From JAHEJJ01 sp965212205 (GTDB lineage Bacteria; Bacteroidota; Bacteroidia; Flavobacteriales; Flavobacteriaceae): a DNA stretch of 64,000 bases. The position numbers and the translations under genes are program-made. The stretch lies in contig CBDBUX010000001.1 in NCBI GenBank assembly GCA_965212205.1, forward strand, positions 310,001 to 374,000. Direction: 5' to 3'. The notes beneath the pieces were generated by a model. It was given only the letters and a program-made list of their open reading frames with translations. It was not told the DNA's origin and did not search any database. Positions 26,006 to 35,497 of this stretch are shown piece by piece. How positions within the stretch are numbered: the stretch's first letter is position 1; each line of letters opens with the position of its first letter.

Positions 26006-26141
26006 GCTCAGCTATTAATACCTTTACCGATAGAATGTATAAGTATCGAAGCAGTAATTGTTTATCTTCCAGATTATATTAAAAGCTATTCACAACAGTT
26101 TTCGTCTAAGCCAAAGCTAATTAGCCTATAAAGACCAGACC

Positions 26142-27476
26142 ATGGAAATTCTATTTTTGATACTGGCCGTTGTGATGATCATCGTGCTGACCACGCATCT
26201 TAAGATTCATCCCTTTCTGGCGCTGTTCGTTGTTTCTATACTCTATGGCCTTGTGGTAGGGATGCCCTATCAGGAGATCATTCTATCCATTAATAATGGA
26301 TTTGGGAATACCCTGGGTAAGATTGGGCTGATCATATTCCTGGGGGTAATTATTGGGGCATTCCTTGAAAATACAGGAGGAGCATACAGTATTGCAGAAA
26401 AGGTCCTCAAATTTATCGGCAGCAAACGAGTTCCTTCGGCTATGGGGATCATTGGGTATATTGTGTCTATCCCTGTTTTTGCCGATAGTGGATTTTTACT
26501 GCTACACCCGCTTAACAAAAGTCTGTCGAAAAAGGCAAAAACCTCTCTTGCGGCTTCAGCAGTTGCTTTAGGACTTGGTTTGCTCGCTTCACATACACTT
26601 GTACCTCCCACTCCTGGTCCAATTGCCGCAGCAGGGATCCTCGATGCCGATCTTGGACTCGTTATCGCCCTGGGGATACCCATCAGTTTGATTGCCCTTG
26701 CAGCCGGAATTGTTTTTGCCCGGAAATATGCCGGCCGTACTTATATAAATCCGGATCTCAGTGAGACATTTAAAGAAACAAAAGCCAGTGATGCTGCAGA
26801 CAGACCAGGTTCCTTGCGCTCTTCAATCCCTATCCTGGCCCCTATTTTTCTCATCGTGCTTAAATCTGTATTGAATTCAGACCGTATCGGATGGGATCAC
26901 CCAATTCTAGAGATCATTCAATTTTTGGGAGAGCCGGTAATCGCTTTATTGATAGGCGTTTTTCTTTGCTTGCTTCTTCCCAGGAAACTCGATAAAGATA
27001 TGTTATCTGCCACAGGCTGGGTGGGAAAGGCGGTCAAGGATGCAGCCTCCATTGTGCTGATCACCGGGGCGGGGGGAATTTTTGGGGCGATTCTCCAAAA
27101 TTCCGGTATTGCCGAGGTATTGGGTACAACACTTACCGATTATAATTTAGGCATATTCCTTCCATTTCTACTGGCTGCAGCCTTGAAGACCGCACAAGGA
27201 TCTTCTACGGTTGCTTTGATCACCGCCGCTTCGATCATCCTTCCGATGATGCCCTCACTAGGTTTTGAAACCGATCTGGATAAAGCACTTGTTGTGGTGG
27301 CCTTAGGCGCTGGTTCTTCGGTAGTTTCACATGCCAATGACAGTTTCTTCTGGGTAGTTACCCAGTTAAGCGGAATGGATGTCAAGACAGGCTATCGCCT
27401 TTTTAGCATTGGAACTCTGGTACTAGGATCTACGGCGGCTGTCTCAGTGTTTTTGGTCAGCTTAATTTGGTCATAA
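26142..27476 (+). CDS. GntP-family gluconate:proton symporter-like permease
   Basis: 444 residues, about 12 membrane helices. IHPFLALFVVSILYGLVVG and NGFGNTLGKIGLIIFLGVII are characteristic of GntP/GntT transporters, as are HTLVPPTPGPIAAAGILD and LKTAQGSSTVALITAASII. The family imports gluconate and related sugar acids with protons. No gluconate kinase is near, so the substrate is open. It is convergent with arfB, 3 bp apart. Confidence 0.88.
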   Translation: MEILFLILAVVMIIVLTTHLKIHPFLALFVVSILYGLVVGMPYQEIILSINNGFGNTLGKIGLIIFLGVIIGAFLENTGGAYSIAEKVLKFIGSKRVPSAMGIIGYIVSIPVFADSGFLLLHPLNKSLSKKAKTSLAASAVALGLGLLASHTLVPPTPGPIAAAGILDADLGLVIALGIPISLIALAAGIVFARKYAGRTYINPDLSETFKETKASDAADRPGSLRSSIPILAPIFLIVLKSVLNSDRIGWDHPILEIIQFLGEPVIALLIGVFLCLLLPRKLDKDMLSATGWVGKAVKDAASIVLITGAGGIFGAILQNSGIAEVLGTTLTDYNLGIFLPFLLAAALKTAQGSSTVALITAASIILPMMPSLGFETDLDKALVVVALGAGSSVVSHANDSFFWVVTQLSGMDVKTGYRLFSIGTLVLGSTAAVSVFLVSLIWS

Positions 27477-27479
27477 ACC

Positions 27480-27884
27480 TCAGTCAAGACCGGGCTTTTT
27501 TCTACGGAGTTTCTTCTCGGCCTGACGCTGCTTCGATTGCAGCCGACGCTCCTTTGACTTCCTGGGGGTTTTAGATTTTTTGCGCTTAAGGGGTATTTCG
27601 AGCTTGCTTTGAAGTAATTCAAGTAGTCGTTTTTGCGCAATTTCCCGATTTTTAGTCTGACTGCGAGTATCAGCGGCCTGTACGATCAAAGTATTGTTTT
27701 TGGTGAGTCGGGAACCCAAGTTTTGGAGCAACCGTTCTTTTTCATTATCAGACAAAGCCCTGCTCTCCAACAGATCGAATATGAGGATCACTTTGGTGGA
27801 AACTTTATTGACGTGTTGACCGCCCGCTCCGCTGCTGCGGACGGCTTTAAATACAACTTCATTTAGAATTTGACCGGGATTCAA
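27480..27884 (-). CDS. arfB: Alternative ribosome-rescue factor ArfB (YaeJ-like hydrolase)
   Basis: 134 residues. The release-factor-like domain has the GGQ motif in VRSSGAGGQHVNKVSTKV. It is followed by a strongly basic C-terminal tail (KRKKSKTPRKSKERRLQSKQ) of the kind that enters the empty mRNA channel of stalled ribosomes. It hydrolyses peptidyl-tRNA on non-stop complexes. No ATG is available before the conserved start, so a TTG at 27884 is used. It begins 11 bp after the ABC ATPase stop and is probably cotranscribed. Confidence 0.9.
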   Translation of the reverse strand: MNPGQILNEVVFKAVRSSGAGGQHVNKVSTKVILIFDLLESRALSDNEKERLLQNLGSRLTKNNTLIVQAADTRSQTKNREIAQKRLLELLQSKLEIPLKRKKSKTPRKSKERRLQSKQRQAEKKLRRKKPGLD

Positions 27885-27895
27885 GGATAAGAGAT

Positions 27896-28870
27896 TTAAT
27901 GGATCATCCGTTGATTGATTGTCTCAATAGCGATATTCAAGAATATATTTTTTCCGAGATCGTAAGACCTTGAGGAGTGGAAATAGATTACATCGTTTCC
28001 CGCAAGAGACTTGATCAGATAATGGCTCCCCATATAGTAAGAAGTCTGGACTACCACTGGCAGGCCCGAGGTATCAGAAATACGGAATTCGTGCGCATAA
28101 ACAATGATCCTTCGGGTGGTGTTTGCATAGGTTTTTAACACATTTATCGGGATCAGGTTGGCTTCGCCAAAGAGCGAGGCAATATAGAGTTCTCTGGGGT
28201 TCTTATAAAGTGAAAGGATCGGCCCATCGGCGATAAGCCGCTTATCCTTTAGAACGATAACCCTATCTGCAAAAGGTAATACATCGTGATAGTCGTGGGT
28301 AGCGGTTAACCATGTAATGCCCTCATTTTTAAGGTAGTCAAACAGATTTCTGCGTAAACTGTTCTTTCTAAAATTGTCGATATGGCTGAAAGGCTCATCT
28401 AACAGCAGGAGTTCTGGTTTTTGAGCGAGTACTCTGGCCAGGGCTACACGTTGTTGCTGACCTCCGCTGAGGTGTTTTACTTTAATGTCTGCAAATGCGT
28501 GCAATTCGGTCAGTTCGAGTAGTTCTTTGGTCCTTTTGTCCTGTTCATCAGGATAGAATACCGACAAATATTGCCCGATATTTTCTTTAACGGTGGTGAA
28601 AGGCATCAGATCAAAGTCTTGTGACAGGTATTTCATAAAGGGTTCGCCGGGCACCAGGTTATATAGTGGGCCTTTGGCTTCATTCCCTTTCCAGAAGATC
28701 TTGCCTGATTCGAGCGGCAGGAGGCCATAGATGATTTTCAGCAAGGTACTTTTACCACAACCACTTTCGCCCATTACGGCCACATGTTCCCCGGGCCGGA
28801 TCTCAAAATCGACAGCATCCAAAACAAAAGCTTCATCGTATGAAAATGATATATTCTTGACTTGTAACAT
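27896..28870 (-). CDS. ABC transporter ATP-binding protein without local permease
   Basis: 324 residues. The ATPase is complete: Walker A GESGCGKST, Q-loop SQDFDLMP, signature LSGGQQQRVALARVL, Walker B LLLLDEPFSHID, and the switch His in ATHDYHD. About 90 residues follow (from about 235) and may be a TOBE-like regulatory domain. It resembles importer ATPases of the CUT/iron type, but no membrane or binding protein is next to it, so the transported solute is unknown. Confidence 0.82.
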   Translation of the reverse strand: MLQVKNISFSYDEAFVLDAVDFEIRPGEHVAVMGESGCGKSTLLKIIYGLLPLESGKIFWKGNEAKGPLYNLVPGEPFMKYLSQDFDLMPFTTVKENIGQYLSVFYPDEQDKRTKELLELTELHAFADIKVKHLSGGQQQRVALARVLAQKPELLLLDEPFSHIDNFRKNSLRRNLFDYLKNEGITWLTATHDYHDVLPFADRVIVLKDKRLIADGPILSLYKNPRELYIASLFGEANLIPINVLKTYANTTRRIIVYAHEFRISDTSGLPVVVQTSYYMGSHYLIKSLAGNDVIYFHSSRSYDLGKNIFLNIAIETINQRMIH

Positions 28871-28973
28871 GGATTGCCTTGTTAGATAGTGCTTCTGGCA
28901 TTATCAAACGGAAAGATATAGAAATTATTGGAGCATGTTCGATGGCAAAGAGGAAGGAAAAAGAACCTTGTAT

Positions 28974-29963
28974 TTATATCAACCGCTCTGCCATCAGATA
29001 TTCAGCGATCTGTATGGCGTTAGTGGCAGCCCCTTTACGAAGATTGTCGGCAACAATCCATAAATTAAGGGTGTTGGGTTGGGTCTCATCGCGGCGAATG
29101 CGCCCAACGAATACCTCATCTTTTTCATGGGCAAAGACAGGCATTGGATAGGTATTGGTATCCGGATTGTCCTGAACAACCACACCGGGGGTATGATGTA
29201 GCAGCTGTCGTACCTCATTTAGGTCAAAATCGTTTTCAAACTCTACATTTACCGATTCTGAATGCCCACCTGAGGTCGGTATCCTAACAGCGGTTGCGGT
29301 GATTGAAAAGGTTCTGTCGTCGAGGATTTTCTGAGGTTCCCGGGCAAGTTTCATTTCTTCCTTGGTGTATCCGTTATCCATAAATACATCGCAATGCGGC
29401 AATGCATTTCTGTTGATCGGATAAGGATAAGCCATATCACCCTGAACACCCGCCATTTCATTTTCCAACTGTTTTACTGCCTTTACCCCTGTACCCGAAA
29501 CGGATTGGTAGGTAGAAACAACCACTCTTTTCATTTTGTATTTATGATGAAGTGGTGCCAGGACCATGACAAGCTGGATTGTGGAACAATTCGGATTGGC
29601 AATGATCTTGTCTGAATCGGATAGTTCCCGGGCATTGATCTCTGGTACCACCAATTTCTTTGTGGGGTCCATACGCCAAGCCGAGCTGTTGTCGATCACT
29701 GTGGTACCTGCCGCGGCAAATTTGGGAGCCCATTGAAGTGAAGTATCCCCACCGGCGGAAAAAATCGCCAGGTCAGGACGCTGATCAACGGCTTGCTCCA
29801 TACTTATAACCGAATATTCCTTGCCTTCGAATTCCATTTTCCGGCCAACCGACCTTTGGGAGGCCACCAACAGCAATTCATCTATTGGGAAGCTTCTCTC
29901 GGAGAGAAGACGTAACATCACCTCCCCGACCATACCTGTTGCTCCCACCACTGCTACTTTCAT
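28974..29963 (-). CDS. asd: Aspartate-semialdehyde dehydrogenase
   Basis: 329 residues. NADP-binding VAVVGATGMVGEVMLRLL is at the N-terminus, the active-site Cys is in ANPNCSTIQ, and the substrate-binding His region is SGGHSESVNVEF. It makes aspartate semialdehyde for lysine, diaminopimelate, threonine and methionine. A consensus promoter lies 18 bp upstream of the start. Confidence 0.95.
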   Translation of the reverse strand: MKVAVVGATGMVGEVMLRLLSERSFPIDELLLVASQRSVGRKMEFEGKEYSVISMEQAVDQRPDLAIFSAGGDTSLQWAPKFAAAGTTVIDNSSAWRMDPTKKLVVPEINARELSDSDKIIANPNCSTIQLVMVLAPLHHKYKMKRVVVSTYQSVSGTGVKAVKQLENEMAGVQGDMAYPYPINRNALPHCDVFMDNGYTKEEMKLAREPQKILDDRTFSITATAVRIPTSGGHSESVNVEFENDFDLNEVRQLLHHTPGVVVQDNPDTNTYPMPVFAHEKDEVFVGRIRRDETQPNTLNLWIVADNLRKGAATNAIQIAEYLMAERLI

Positions 29964-29981
29964 AATCCAGAATTAATAGAA

Positions 29982-30012
29982 CAAAGGTACCTCCTAGCCA
30001 CTTAAGGCACAA
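29982..30012 (-). promoter_or_regulatory. Promoter for asd
   Basis: On the minus strand TTG (30012-30010), a 20-nt spacer, then TACCTTTG (29989-29982). It matches the Bacteroidota TTG / TAnnTTTG pattern exactly. Confidence 0.72.
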
Positions 30013-30067
30013 GCATTTTGAGATAATAAAGAGAAATATAACAAAATGTTATATATAACACCAGGCT

Positions 30068-30108
30068 AAAAAAGAACCGCTAAATGGCTGGTAGGCCATT
30101 CAACGGTT
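30068..30108 (-). terminator. Terminator after mscL, probably bidirectional
   Basis: The outer stem AACCG (30075-30079) pairs with CGGTT (30104-30108) and the inner AATGGC with GCCATT. On the minus strand it ends in a run of T; on the plus strand T also follow. A second smaller hairpin (CCTCC / GGAGG, about 30135-30153) lies between it and the mscL stop. Confidence 0.65.
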
Positions 30109-30159
30109 TTTGAGTTTGGTTGTGTAGCGGTTTCCTCCAATGAGATAGGAGGGTGTTTT

Positions 30160-30564
30160 CTATTGCTTTTTCAGCAAGTCCCTGATCTCAGCGAGCAGGT
30201 CTTCCTGACTTGGTCCTGCTGGAGCTTCTGGTTCGGCCGGCTTCTTGGTTTTGTTATACGCTTTTACAAGCAAAAACATGACAAAACCAACAATAATCAG
30301 GTTTACAATGGTGTTGATCCATGCGCCATATCGAATTGCATTTTCGGCTACATAACCGGCTTCTCCTTCAGTCCCTGTGGTTGCAGTGAGTACGTATTTC
30401 AAATTCGCAAAATCGATTCCTCCTGCAAATTCACCTACAACTGGCATTACGATGTCATTGACAAATCCATTGATCACAAGACCAATCGCGCCTGCCATGA
30501 TCACAGCAACGGCAAAGTCAATTACATTGCCGGTCATAATAAAATTCTTGAATTCTTTTAGCAT
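30160..30564 (-). CDS. mscL: Large-conductance mechanosensitive channel
   Basis: 134 residues. It begins MLKEFKNFIMTGNVIDFAVA, contains the Gly-rich first helix (VIMAGAIGLVINGFVNDI) and a second helix (INTIVNLIIVGFVMFLLVKA), and ends in a charged cytoplasmic helix (EDLLAEIRDLLKK). It is the emergency osmotic-release pore. The periplasmic loop (about 50-80) is of the usual length. Confidence 0.95.
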   Translation of the reverse strand: MLKEFKNFIMTGNVIDFAVAVIMAGAIGLVINGFVNDIVMPVVGEFAGGIDFANLKYVLTATTGTEGEAGYVAENAIRYGAWINTIVNLIIVGFVMFLLVKAYNKTKKPAEPEAPAGPSQEDLLAEIRDLLKKQ

Positions 30565-30646
30565 AATGTTAGTGTTTAATTAGTGATTATCTAAAATTCG
30601 GCATTGAAGATACTAAAAATTACAAATCTTAACAAAATGTTAAACA

Positions 30647-31750
30647 TTATTGGATCTGTCTCTTTACCCTTTGAGAGATGCCTGTAATTAGTTCGTAGGA
30701 AATAGTGCCCGCTCTGCCGGCCTGTTCCTCGGCCGAGAGTTGCTTTCCGAAAATAATCACCTCATCGCCTTCCTGACAAGGGATCCCGGTGACGTCGATC
30801 ATCATCATGTCCATACATACATTCCCTATAATTGGGGCTTTTTTTTCATTTACCAGTACATACCCCGCCTCTTTGCCGTACTGTCGCCCAATACCATCTG
30901 CGTGCCCAACGGGTAGAGTGGCCGTGATCCGATAGTCACCTGAAGCAAATGCACGATTATAACCCACACTTTCATTGGGTTCTATCTTATGGATTTGTGA
31001 GATTACCGTTTTTAGTGTGGCGACTGGTTTTAGCAATACATCGATCTGTGGGTCATTGGCATAACCATACAAGCCAATACCGCAACGCACCATTTCGAAT
31101 TGGGCTTCAGGGTAATTCATAAGCCCGGAAGTATTCAGCATATGCCCAAATGGCGTTCCCGGAAGACGGGCTTTTACTTCGGTGAAGATCTCTTTAAAAC
31201 GCCCGATCTGCCGCTCGCTAAACGCCCGTTCTGCAGGATCTTCGGAGGCAGCCAGATGGGAGAACACCGAAACGATTTTGATTTCATCCCGGCTCTTAAG
31301 CTGTTCAGCTATATGATCCACATCATTTTCACAAAACCCAAGTCGATTTAATCCGGTGTTAAATTTCAGGTGGATGGGATAGTTTTTTTGTTTATTCTGA
31401 GAAGCGATTTCCATAAACGCTCCGAGGATTCTGGGCGAATAAATACTGGGCTCCAAACACTTTTCAATGATCTGCTTAAAATTTATGGGCTGGGGATGCA
31501 ACACTATTATCGGTGTCTTAATTGCTGCTTCACGAAGTAAAACCCCTTCCTTTGTATAGGCTACGGCAAAATAATCGACACCCAGAGCTTCTAATTTTTT
31601 TGCGACGATCACCGAGTCGCTCCCATAGGCATAGGCTTTAACTACAGCCAATAATTTGGTCTGCCCACTTATCCTGGATCTAATGAAGTTGTAATTATGC
31701 TCGAGCGCCTGTAGATCTATTTCGAGCACCGTTTCGTTGGCCTTAGGCAT
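30647..31750 (-). CDS. alr: Alanine racemase
   Basis: 367 residues. The PLP lysine lies in LLAVVKAYAYGSD. GCGIGLYGY-type residues (RCGIGLYGYA) and the second catalytic Tyr region (NESVGYNRAF) follow, with VGHADGIGRQYG and VCMDMMMIDVTG. It supplies D-alanine for peptidoglycan. The start overlaps the tdk stop by 8 bp. Confidence 0.93.
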   Translation of the reverse strand: MPKANETVLEIDLQALEHNYNFIRSRISGQTKLLAVVKAYAYGSDSVIVAKKLEALGVDYFAVAYTKEGVLLREAAIKTPIIVLHPQPINFKQIIEKCLEPSIYSPRILGAFMEIASQNKQKNYPIHLKFNTGLNRLGFCENDVDHIAEQLKSRDEIKIVSVFSHLAASEDPAERAFSERQIGRFKEIFTEVKARLPGTPFGHMLNTSGLMNYPEAQFEMVRCGIGLYGYANDPQIDVLLKPVATLKTVISQIHKIEPNESVGYNRAFASGDYRITATLPVGHADGIGRQYGKEAGYVLVNEKKAPIIGNVCMDMMMIDVTGIPCQEGDEVIIFGKQLSAEEQAGRAGTISYELITGISQRVKRQIQ

Positions 31751-32387
31751 TGGAATCCTTTTTTGAATTCACAACCTCTGCCGCCTCAACTTTCATTTTA
31801 AATACTTTTTCCTTCAACATGGCTTTATAATATGCCGCACGGCTCAGGGGCTCATATTCTTCTGTCTCGCCCAAAAATACAAGATTGTCATTGTTAGATT
31901 TCCTAAAACTATAATTGGCCAGATTACCGGTACGTGTGCAGATCGCATGAACTTTGGTGACGTATTCGGCTGTGGCCATCAGTGCGGGCATCGGTCCGAA
32001 AGGATTGCCCTTAAAATCCATATCTAAGCCGGCAACCACCACCCTAATTCCGCTATTGGCCAGGTCATTGCATACTGTAACGATCTCATCGTCAAAGAAT
32101 TGAGCCTCATCGATACCAACAACATGACAATTATCTGCGAGTAAACGGATATGAGCCGCCGAAGGCACCGGAGTAGAACGAATTGTATTTTCATCGTGGG
32201 AAACCACGTGATCATGGTCGTAGCGGGTATCGATAATGGGTTTAAAAATCTCAACATTCTGCCTGGCAAACTGTGCTCTTTTTAACCTTCTTATCAACTC
32301 TTCCGTTTTACCCGAAAACATCGATCCGCAAATGACTTCAATCCAACCGAATTGCTCCTTATGATTAACAGTATTTTCGAGAAACAT
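31743..32387 (-). CDS. tdk: Thymidine kinase
   Basis: 214 residues. P-loop GSMFSGKTEELIRRLKRAQF, the catalytic-acid region VVGIDEAQFFDD and the substrate lasso near RTGNLANYSFRKS identify a type II thymidine kinase. Family members usually bear four zinc cysteines, but only a few Cys are visible here, so zinc binding may be altered. It phosphorylates thymidine for salvage and is the first gene of a tdk-alr unit. Confidence 0.92.
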   Translation of the reverse strand: MFLENTVNHKEQFGWIEVICGSMFSGKTEELIRRLKRAQFARQNVEIFKPIIDTRYDHDHVVSHDENTIRSTPVPSAAHIRLLADNCHVVGIDEAQFFDDEIVTVCNDLANSGIRVVVAGLDMDFKGNPFGPMPALMATAEYVTKVHAICTRTGNLANYSFRKSNNDNLVFLGETEEYEPLSRAAYYKAMLKEKVFKMKVEAAEVVNSKKDSNA

Positions 32388-32493
32388 TTTGTAATTTTAA
32401 ACGAAATATAGGCCTTTGGTCTTTCACGACTGAATCGCCTGATAAAATTAGCAATAAAGATACACCTTTACCTAATAGGCTAAATAAAAAGAG

Positions 32494-33183
32494 ATGAAGC
32501 GAAAATTGAAGGAGGAGCTGGTAAAATTGTGCACTGAAATAATAACTTCTAACGAGACTACGGAAATTTCCAATTTATATACTTCGGCAAAAGAATTATA
32601 CGAAAAGCTTGCTGTATTGAAGTATATAGAGGAGAAGTTAAGCGATATTGAAATCGACGTTTCTAAAAATGTGCTTGCTGCCAAGTTCGAAATGATGGCC
32701 AATGCGGTGATCAATGAGAATAGAACAGTACCGGAAAATAGTCCGCACGACGAAGATATTATCACACCTGGCATCGATACAATTAAACATATGGTATCCG
32801 AAATGCCAACGAGCGAGGAAGTAGAAAAGATCTTTGCCGAGTTTGTTGCGAAAAAGGATCTTATTAAAAGCGATAAAGATTGGTTGGCACCAGATTCCGA
32901 ACAGGAGGATCCCAAGGACGTAAGAACCAAATCGCTGAATGATATTCTTACTGAGAAGGAACTGAGTTTTGGATTAAACGACCGCCTAGCCTTTGTGAAG
33001 CATTTGTTCAACGGGAATACAGGCCATTTTGATAAAGCTATCACTCAGCTGAATGCTATAGACACCGAAGAGCGTTCACTGGCATTTATTGAGAATCTTG
33101 TTAAACCTGAGTTTGATAACTGGACGGGTAAGGAAGAATACGAAAAGCGATTTACGGATATAATTCGGAGGCGGTTCTCCTGA
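32494..33183 (+). CDS. Conserved-looking soluble protein of unknown function
   Basis: 229 residues, acidic and largely helical, with no signal peptide or membrane helix. The N-terminal half (VKLCTEIITSNETTEISNLY, SAKELYEKLAVLKYIEEKLS) looks like a helical bundle; the C-terminal half contains NDRLAFVKHLFNGNTGHFDK and ends FTDIIRRRFS. It is divergent from tdk. I do not recognise a named family, though the layout is familiar in Flavobacteriaceae. Confidence 0.7.
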   Translation: MKRKLKEELVKLCTEIITSNETTEISNLYTSAKELYEKLAVLKYIEEKLSDIEIDVSKNVLAAKFEMMANAVINENRTVPENSPHDEDIITPGIDTIKHMVSEMPTSEEVEKIFAEFVAKKDLIKSDKDWLAPDSEQEDPKDVRTKSLNDILTEKELSFGLNDRLAFVKHLFNGNTGHFDKAITQLNAIDTEERSLAFIENLVKPEFDNWTGKEEYEKRFTDIIRRRFS

Positions 33184-33228
33184 GAATCGCAGTTCTATTG
33201 CACTTTCCATAAATAACCACCAATAGCC

Positions 33229-33585
33229 ATGGATATAAAAAAGTTACTCTACTGGATATGCACAGGTGTGCTAACAGCTATAATGCTGTTTTCAGTTTAC
33301 AATTACTTCTTTCACCACGATGCGGTGGCATCTTTTTTTGAGAATTATCATTACCCAACATACCTGGTATACCCATTGGCAATTGCAAAATTACTGGGAC
33401 TGGCGGCAATCTGGGGAAATTTTTCCTCATTTTTAAAAGAGTGGGCCTATGCGGGCTTCTTTTTTAATACTGCTTTAGCTGTTGTGGCCCACGTCCATGC
33501 ACAGGACGGCGAGTATCACTTTGCCCTGGTAGCGTTGCTCTGCGTAATTATATCCTATTTTACAGGCAAACAAATCAGGCCATAG
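33229..33585 (+). CDS. DoxX-like small membrane protein
   Basis: 118 residues with four hydrophobic segments (LLYWICTGVLTAIMLFSVYN, YLVYPLAIAKLLGLAAIW, YAGFFFNTALAVVAHV, ALVALLCVIISYF). The K-L-L-G-L-A motif in the second helix and the charged residues near H-V-H-A resemble DoxX-like proteins. Function unknown. It sits 45 bp after the soluble unknown and 9 bp before rsmI. Confidence 0.65.
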   Translation: MDIKKLLYWICTGVLTAIMLFSVYNYFFHHDAVASFFENYHYPTYLVYPLAIAKLLGLAAIWGNFSSFLKEWAYAGFFFNTALAVVAHVHAQDGEYHFALVALLCVIISYFTGKQIRP

Positions 33586-33594
33586 CCTTCATGC

Positions 33595-34269
33595 ATGGGA
33601 AAGCTTTATATTGTTCCTACTCCAATCGGAAATTTGCAGGACATCACCTTAAGGGCTATCAGTGTTTTGAAAGAGGCAGACCTTATTCTTGCTGAAGACA
33701 CCCGTACCAGTACTAAACTTTTGCGACACTTCGAAATAGCCACGCCTTTGATGTCTCATCATATGCATAATGAGCATAAAACCCTGGCTACACTTGTTCA
33801 AAAGCTGAAATCGGGTGCCACCCTGGCTCTTATAAGCGATGCCGGAACACCCGCTATATCCGATCCGGGTTTTCTGCTCTGCAGAGGTTGTATCGAAAAT
33901 GGGATTGAATTGGAGTGTCTTCCGGGAGCAACCGCACTGATCCCTGCACTGGTCTGCAGTGGCCTTCCTTCAGATCGTTTTGTGTTCGAAGGGTTCTTAC
34001 CTCTTAAAAAGGGCCGCCAAACGCGATTAAAACAGTTGGCTGAAGAAAAAAGGACCATAGTGCTTTACGAATCTCCACACAAGCTGTTAAAAACCCTGTC
34101 TCAGCTAGCCGAATACTTTGGTCAGGAGAGATCGATCTCAATTTCAAGGGAACTTACAAAAATTCACGAGGAGACCTTAAGAGGGAGTCTTTCAGAAATG
34201 GAAGAACATTTTAGGAACCACGCTCCGAAAGGAGAATTTGTTTTGGTAATTTCAGGCAAGAAACAATGA
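33595..34269 (+). CDS. rsmI: 16S rRNA 2'-O-ribose methyltransferase (C1402)
   Basis: 224 residues. The start GKLYIVPTPIGNLQDITLRA and AEDTRTSTKLLRHF are hallmark RsmI motifs, followed by ISDAGTPAISDPG and GLPSDRFVFEGFLP. It methylates the ribose of C1402 in 16S rRNA. The last four bases overlap the next gene (ATGA). Confidence 0.94.
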   Translation: MGKLYIVPTPIGNLQDITLRAISVLKEADLILAEDTRTSTKLLRHFEIATPLMSHHMHNEHKTLATLVQKLKSGATLALISDAGTPAISDPGFLLCRGCIENGIELECLPGATALIPALVCSGLPSDRFVFEGFLPLKKGRQTRLKQLAEEKRTIVLYESPHKLLKTLSQLAEYFGQERSISISRELTKIHEETLRGSLSEMEEHFRNHAPKGEFVLVISGKKQ

Positions 34270-34841
34270 AGACTTTACTTGCGGAAATCAAAAAATGCAG
34301 AAATTGTGAACAGTACTTGTCCAACGGTCCACGGCCGGTGGTTACGGCACATCCCCAATCTAAAATTACTATCATTGGCCAGGCCCCGGGTCTGAAAGTA
34401 CACCAGTCCGGGATTCCATGGGACGATGCCAGCGGGAAACAATTGAGGAAATGGCTGGGTGTCAGTGATGAACAATTTTATGATGATCGTTTGATCGCGT
34501 TGGTGCCTATGGGCTTTTGTTATCCCGGGAAAGGCAAGAGCGGAGATCTTCCACCCAGGCCCGAATGTGCTCCACTATGGCATGATGAACTGCTGAATAA
34601 AATGCCTGAACTAAAATTGACCTTACTTATCGGGACATATGCACAGAGATACTATCTGGGCGATGCAGCCGGTAAAAATCTGACCGCTACCGTCGAGGCT
34701 TATAATGAATATCTACCCCAATACTTTCCATTGCCTCATCCCTCACCGAGGAACAGGTTCTGGTTGAGCAAGAATCCATGGTTCGAGATCGAAGTACTTC
34801 CTGAACTTAAACGACAAATAGAGCGCCTTTTGGGTAGATGA
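34266..34841 (+). CDS. Uracil-DNA glycosylase-superfamily protein
   Basis: 191 residues. Motif 1 is IIGQAPGLKVHQSG and motif 2 is PLPHPSPRNRFWL. Four cysteines suit an iron-sulfur cluster as in family 4 enzymes: KCRNC near the N-terminus, and GFC then C with 15 residues between. Family 4 enzymes remove uracil from DNA, but whether this member does is unproven. It is translationally coupled to rsmI by a 4-bp overlap. Confidence 0.82.
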   Translation: MKTLLAEIKKCRNCEQYLSNGPRPVVTAHPQSKITIIGQAPGLKVHQSGIPWDDASGKQLRKWLGVSDEQFYDDRLIALVPMGFCYPGKGKSGDLPPRPECAPLWHDELLNKMPELKLTLLIGTYAQRYYLGDAAGKNLTATVEAYNEYLPQYFPLPHPSPRNRFWLSKNPWFEIEVLPELKRQIERLLGR

Positions 34842-34857
34842 TAACTGTGTTGGCCCC

Positions 34858-35448
34858 TTACTGATGCTTCCCTCTTTCCCAACCGTGTTTTCTCAGATAT
34901 TTTTCACCGCTTTCTACAGCTCCCCCTTCGATGGTAGTTCCCATAGAATCATTCCAACGGTTGAGATAGCCAAACAGAGAAATAACACCTAACATTTCCA
35001 CAATTTCACCTTCACTCCAATAAGCGTACAGGCGTTCTTTTATAGATTCATCAACAGCATTTGGAACCTGGGAAGCCGCCAGTGAAAAATCGAGTGCGGC
35101 TCGTTCGGCTTCCGAAAATGAAGGGTGGGTACGATATTCCCAAATATTGTCGAGTTGCTCTTGCTCGGCTCCATATCGTTCGGCAGCCCTGATCGCATGA
35201 GCCTGGCAGTAACGACATCCCGTGCTGTTGCTGCTCACCCATGCGATCATGCGTTTCAGTGCGGAAGTCACGCTACCTTCATTGGCCATTACCGCCTTAT
35301 TGAGGTTGATAAAGGCCTTCGATATCGCGGGGCGATGTTGCATTGTAAGCACCGAATTAGGACAAAATCCAAGTGTCTCGTTAAAAAACTCTGCAAGCTG
35401 TTTGGTTTCGGAATCATGATTGGGATCGAGGGGTGAAACTAGTGGCAT
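34858..35448 (-). CDS. AhpD-like carboxymuconolactone-decarboxylase-family protein
   Basis: 196 residues, all helical. The redox motif STGCRYCQAHAIRAAERYG has the CxxC and following His of AhpD-like peroxidase proteins. The C-terminal half (LYAYWSEGEIVEMLGVISLF, GYLNRWNDSMGT) matches the family. It probably reduces peroxides or serves a thiol redox step. It is divergent from the OsmC gene with 49 bp between start codons, suggesting joint response to oxidative stress (inference). Confidence 0.82.
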   Translation of the reverse strand: MPLVSPLDPNHDSETKQLAEFFNETLGFCPNSVLTMQHRPAISKAFINLNKAVMANEGSVTSALKRMIAWVSSNSTGCRYCQAHAIRAAERYGAEQEQLDNIWEYRTHPSFSEAERAALDFSLAASQVPNAVDESIKERLYAYWSEGEIVEMLGVISLFGYLNRWNDSMGTTIEGGAVESGEKYLRKHGWERGKHQ

Positions 35449-35497
35449 AGGTGCTGTTTTTAATCGTATTTTTGAACTTTACAAGAAACAAAAAATA

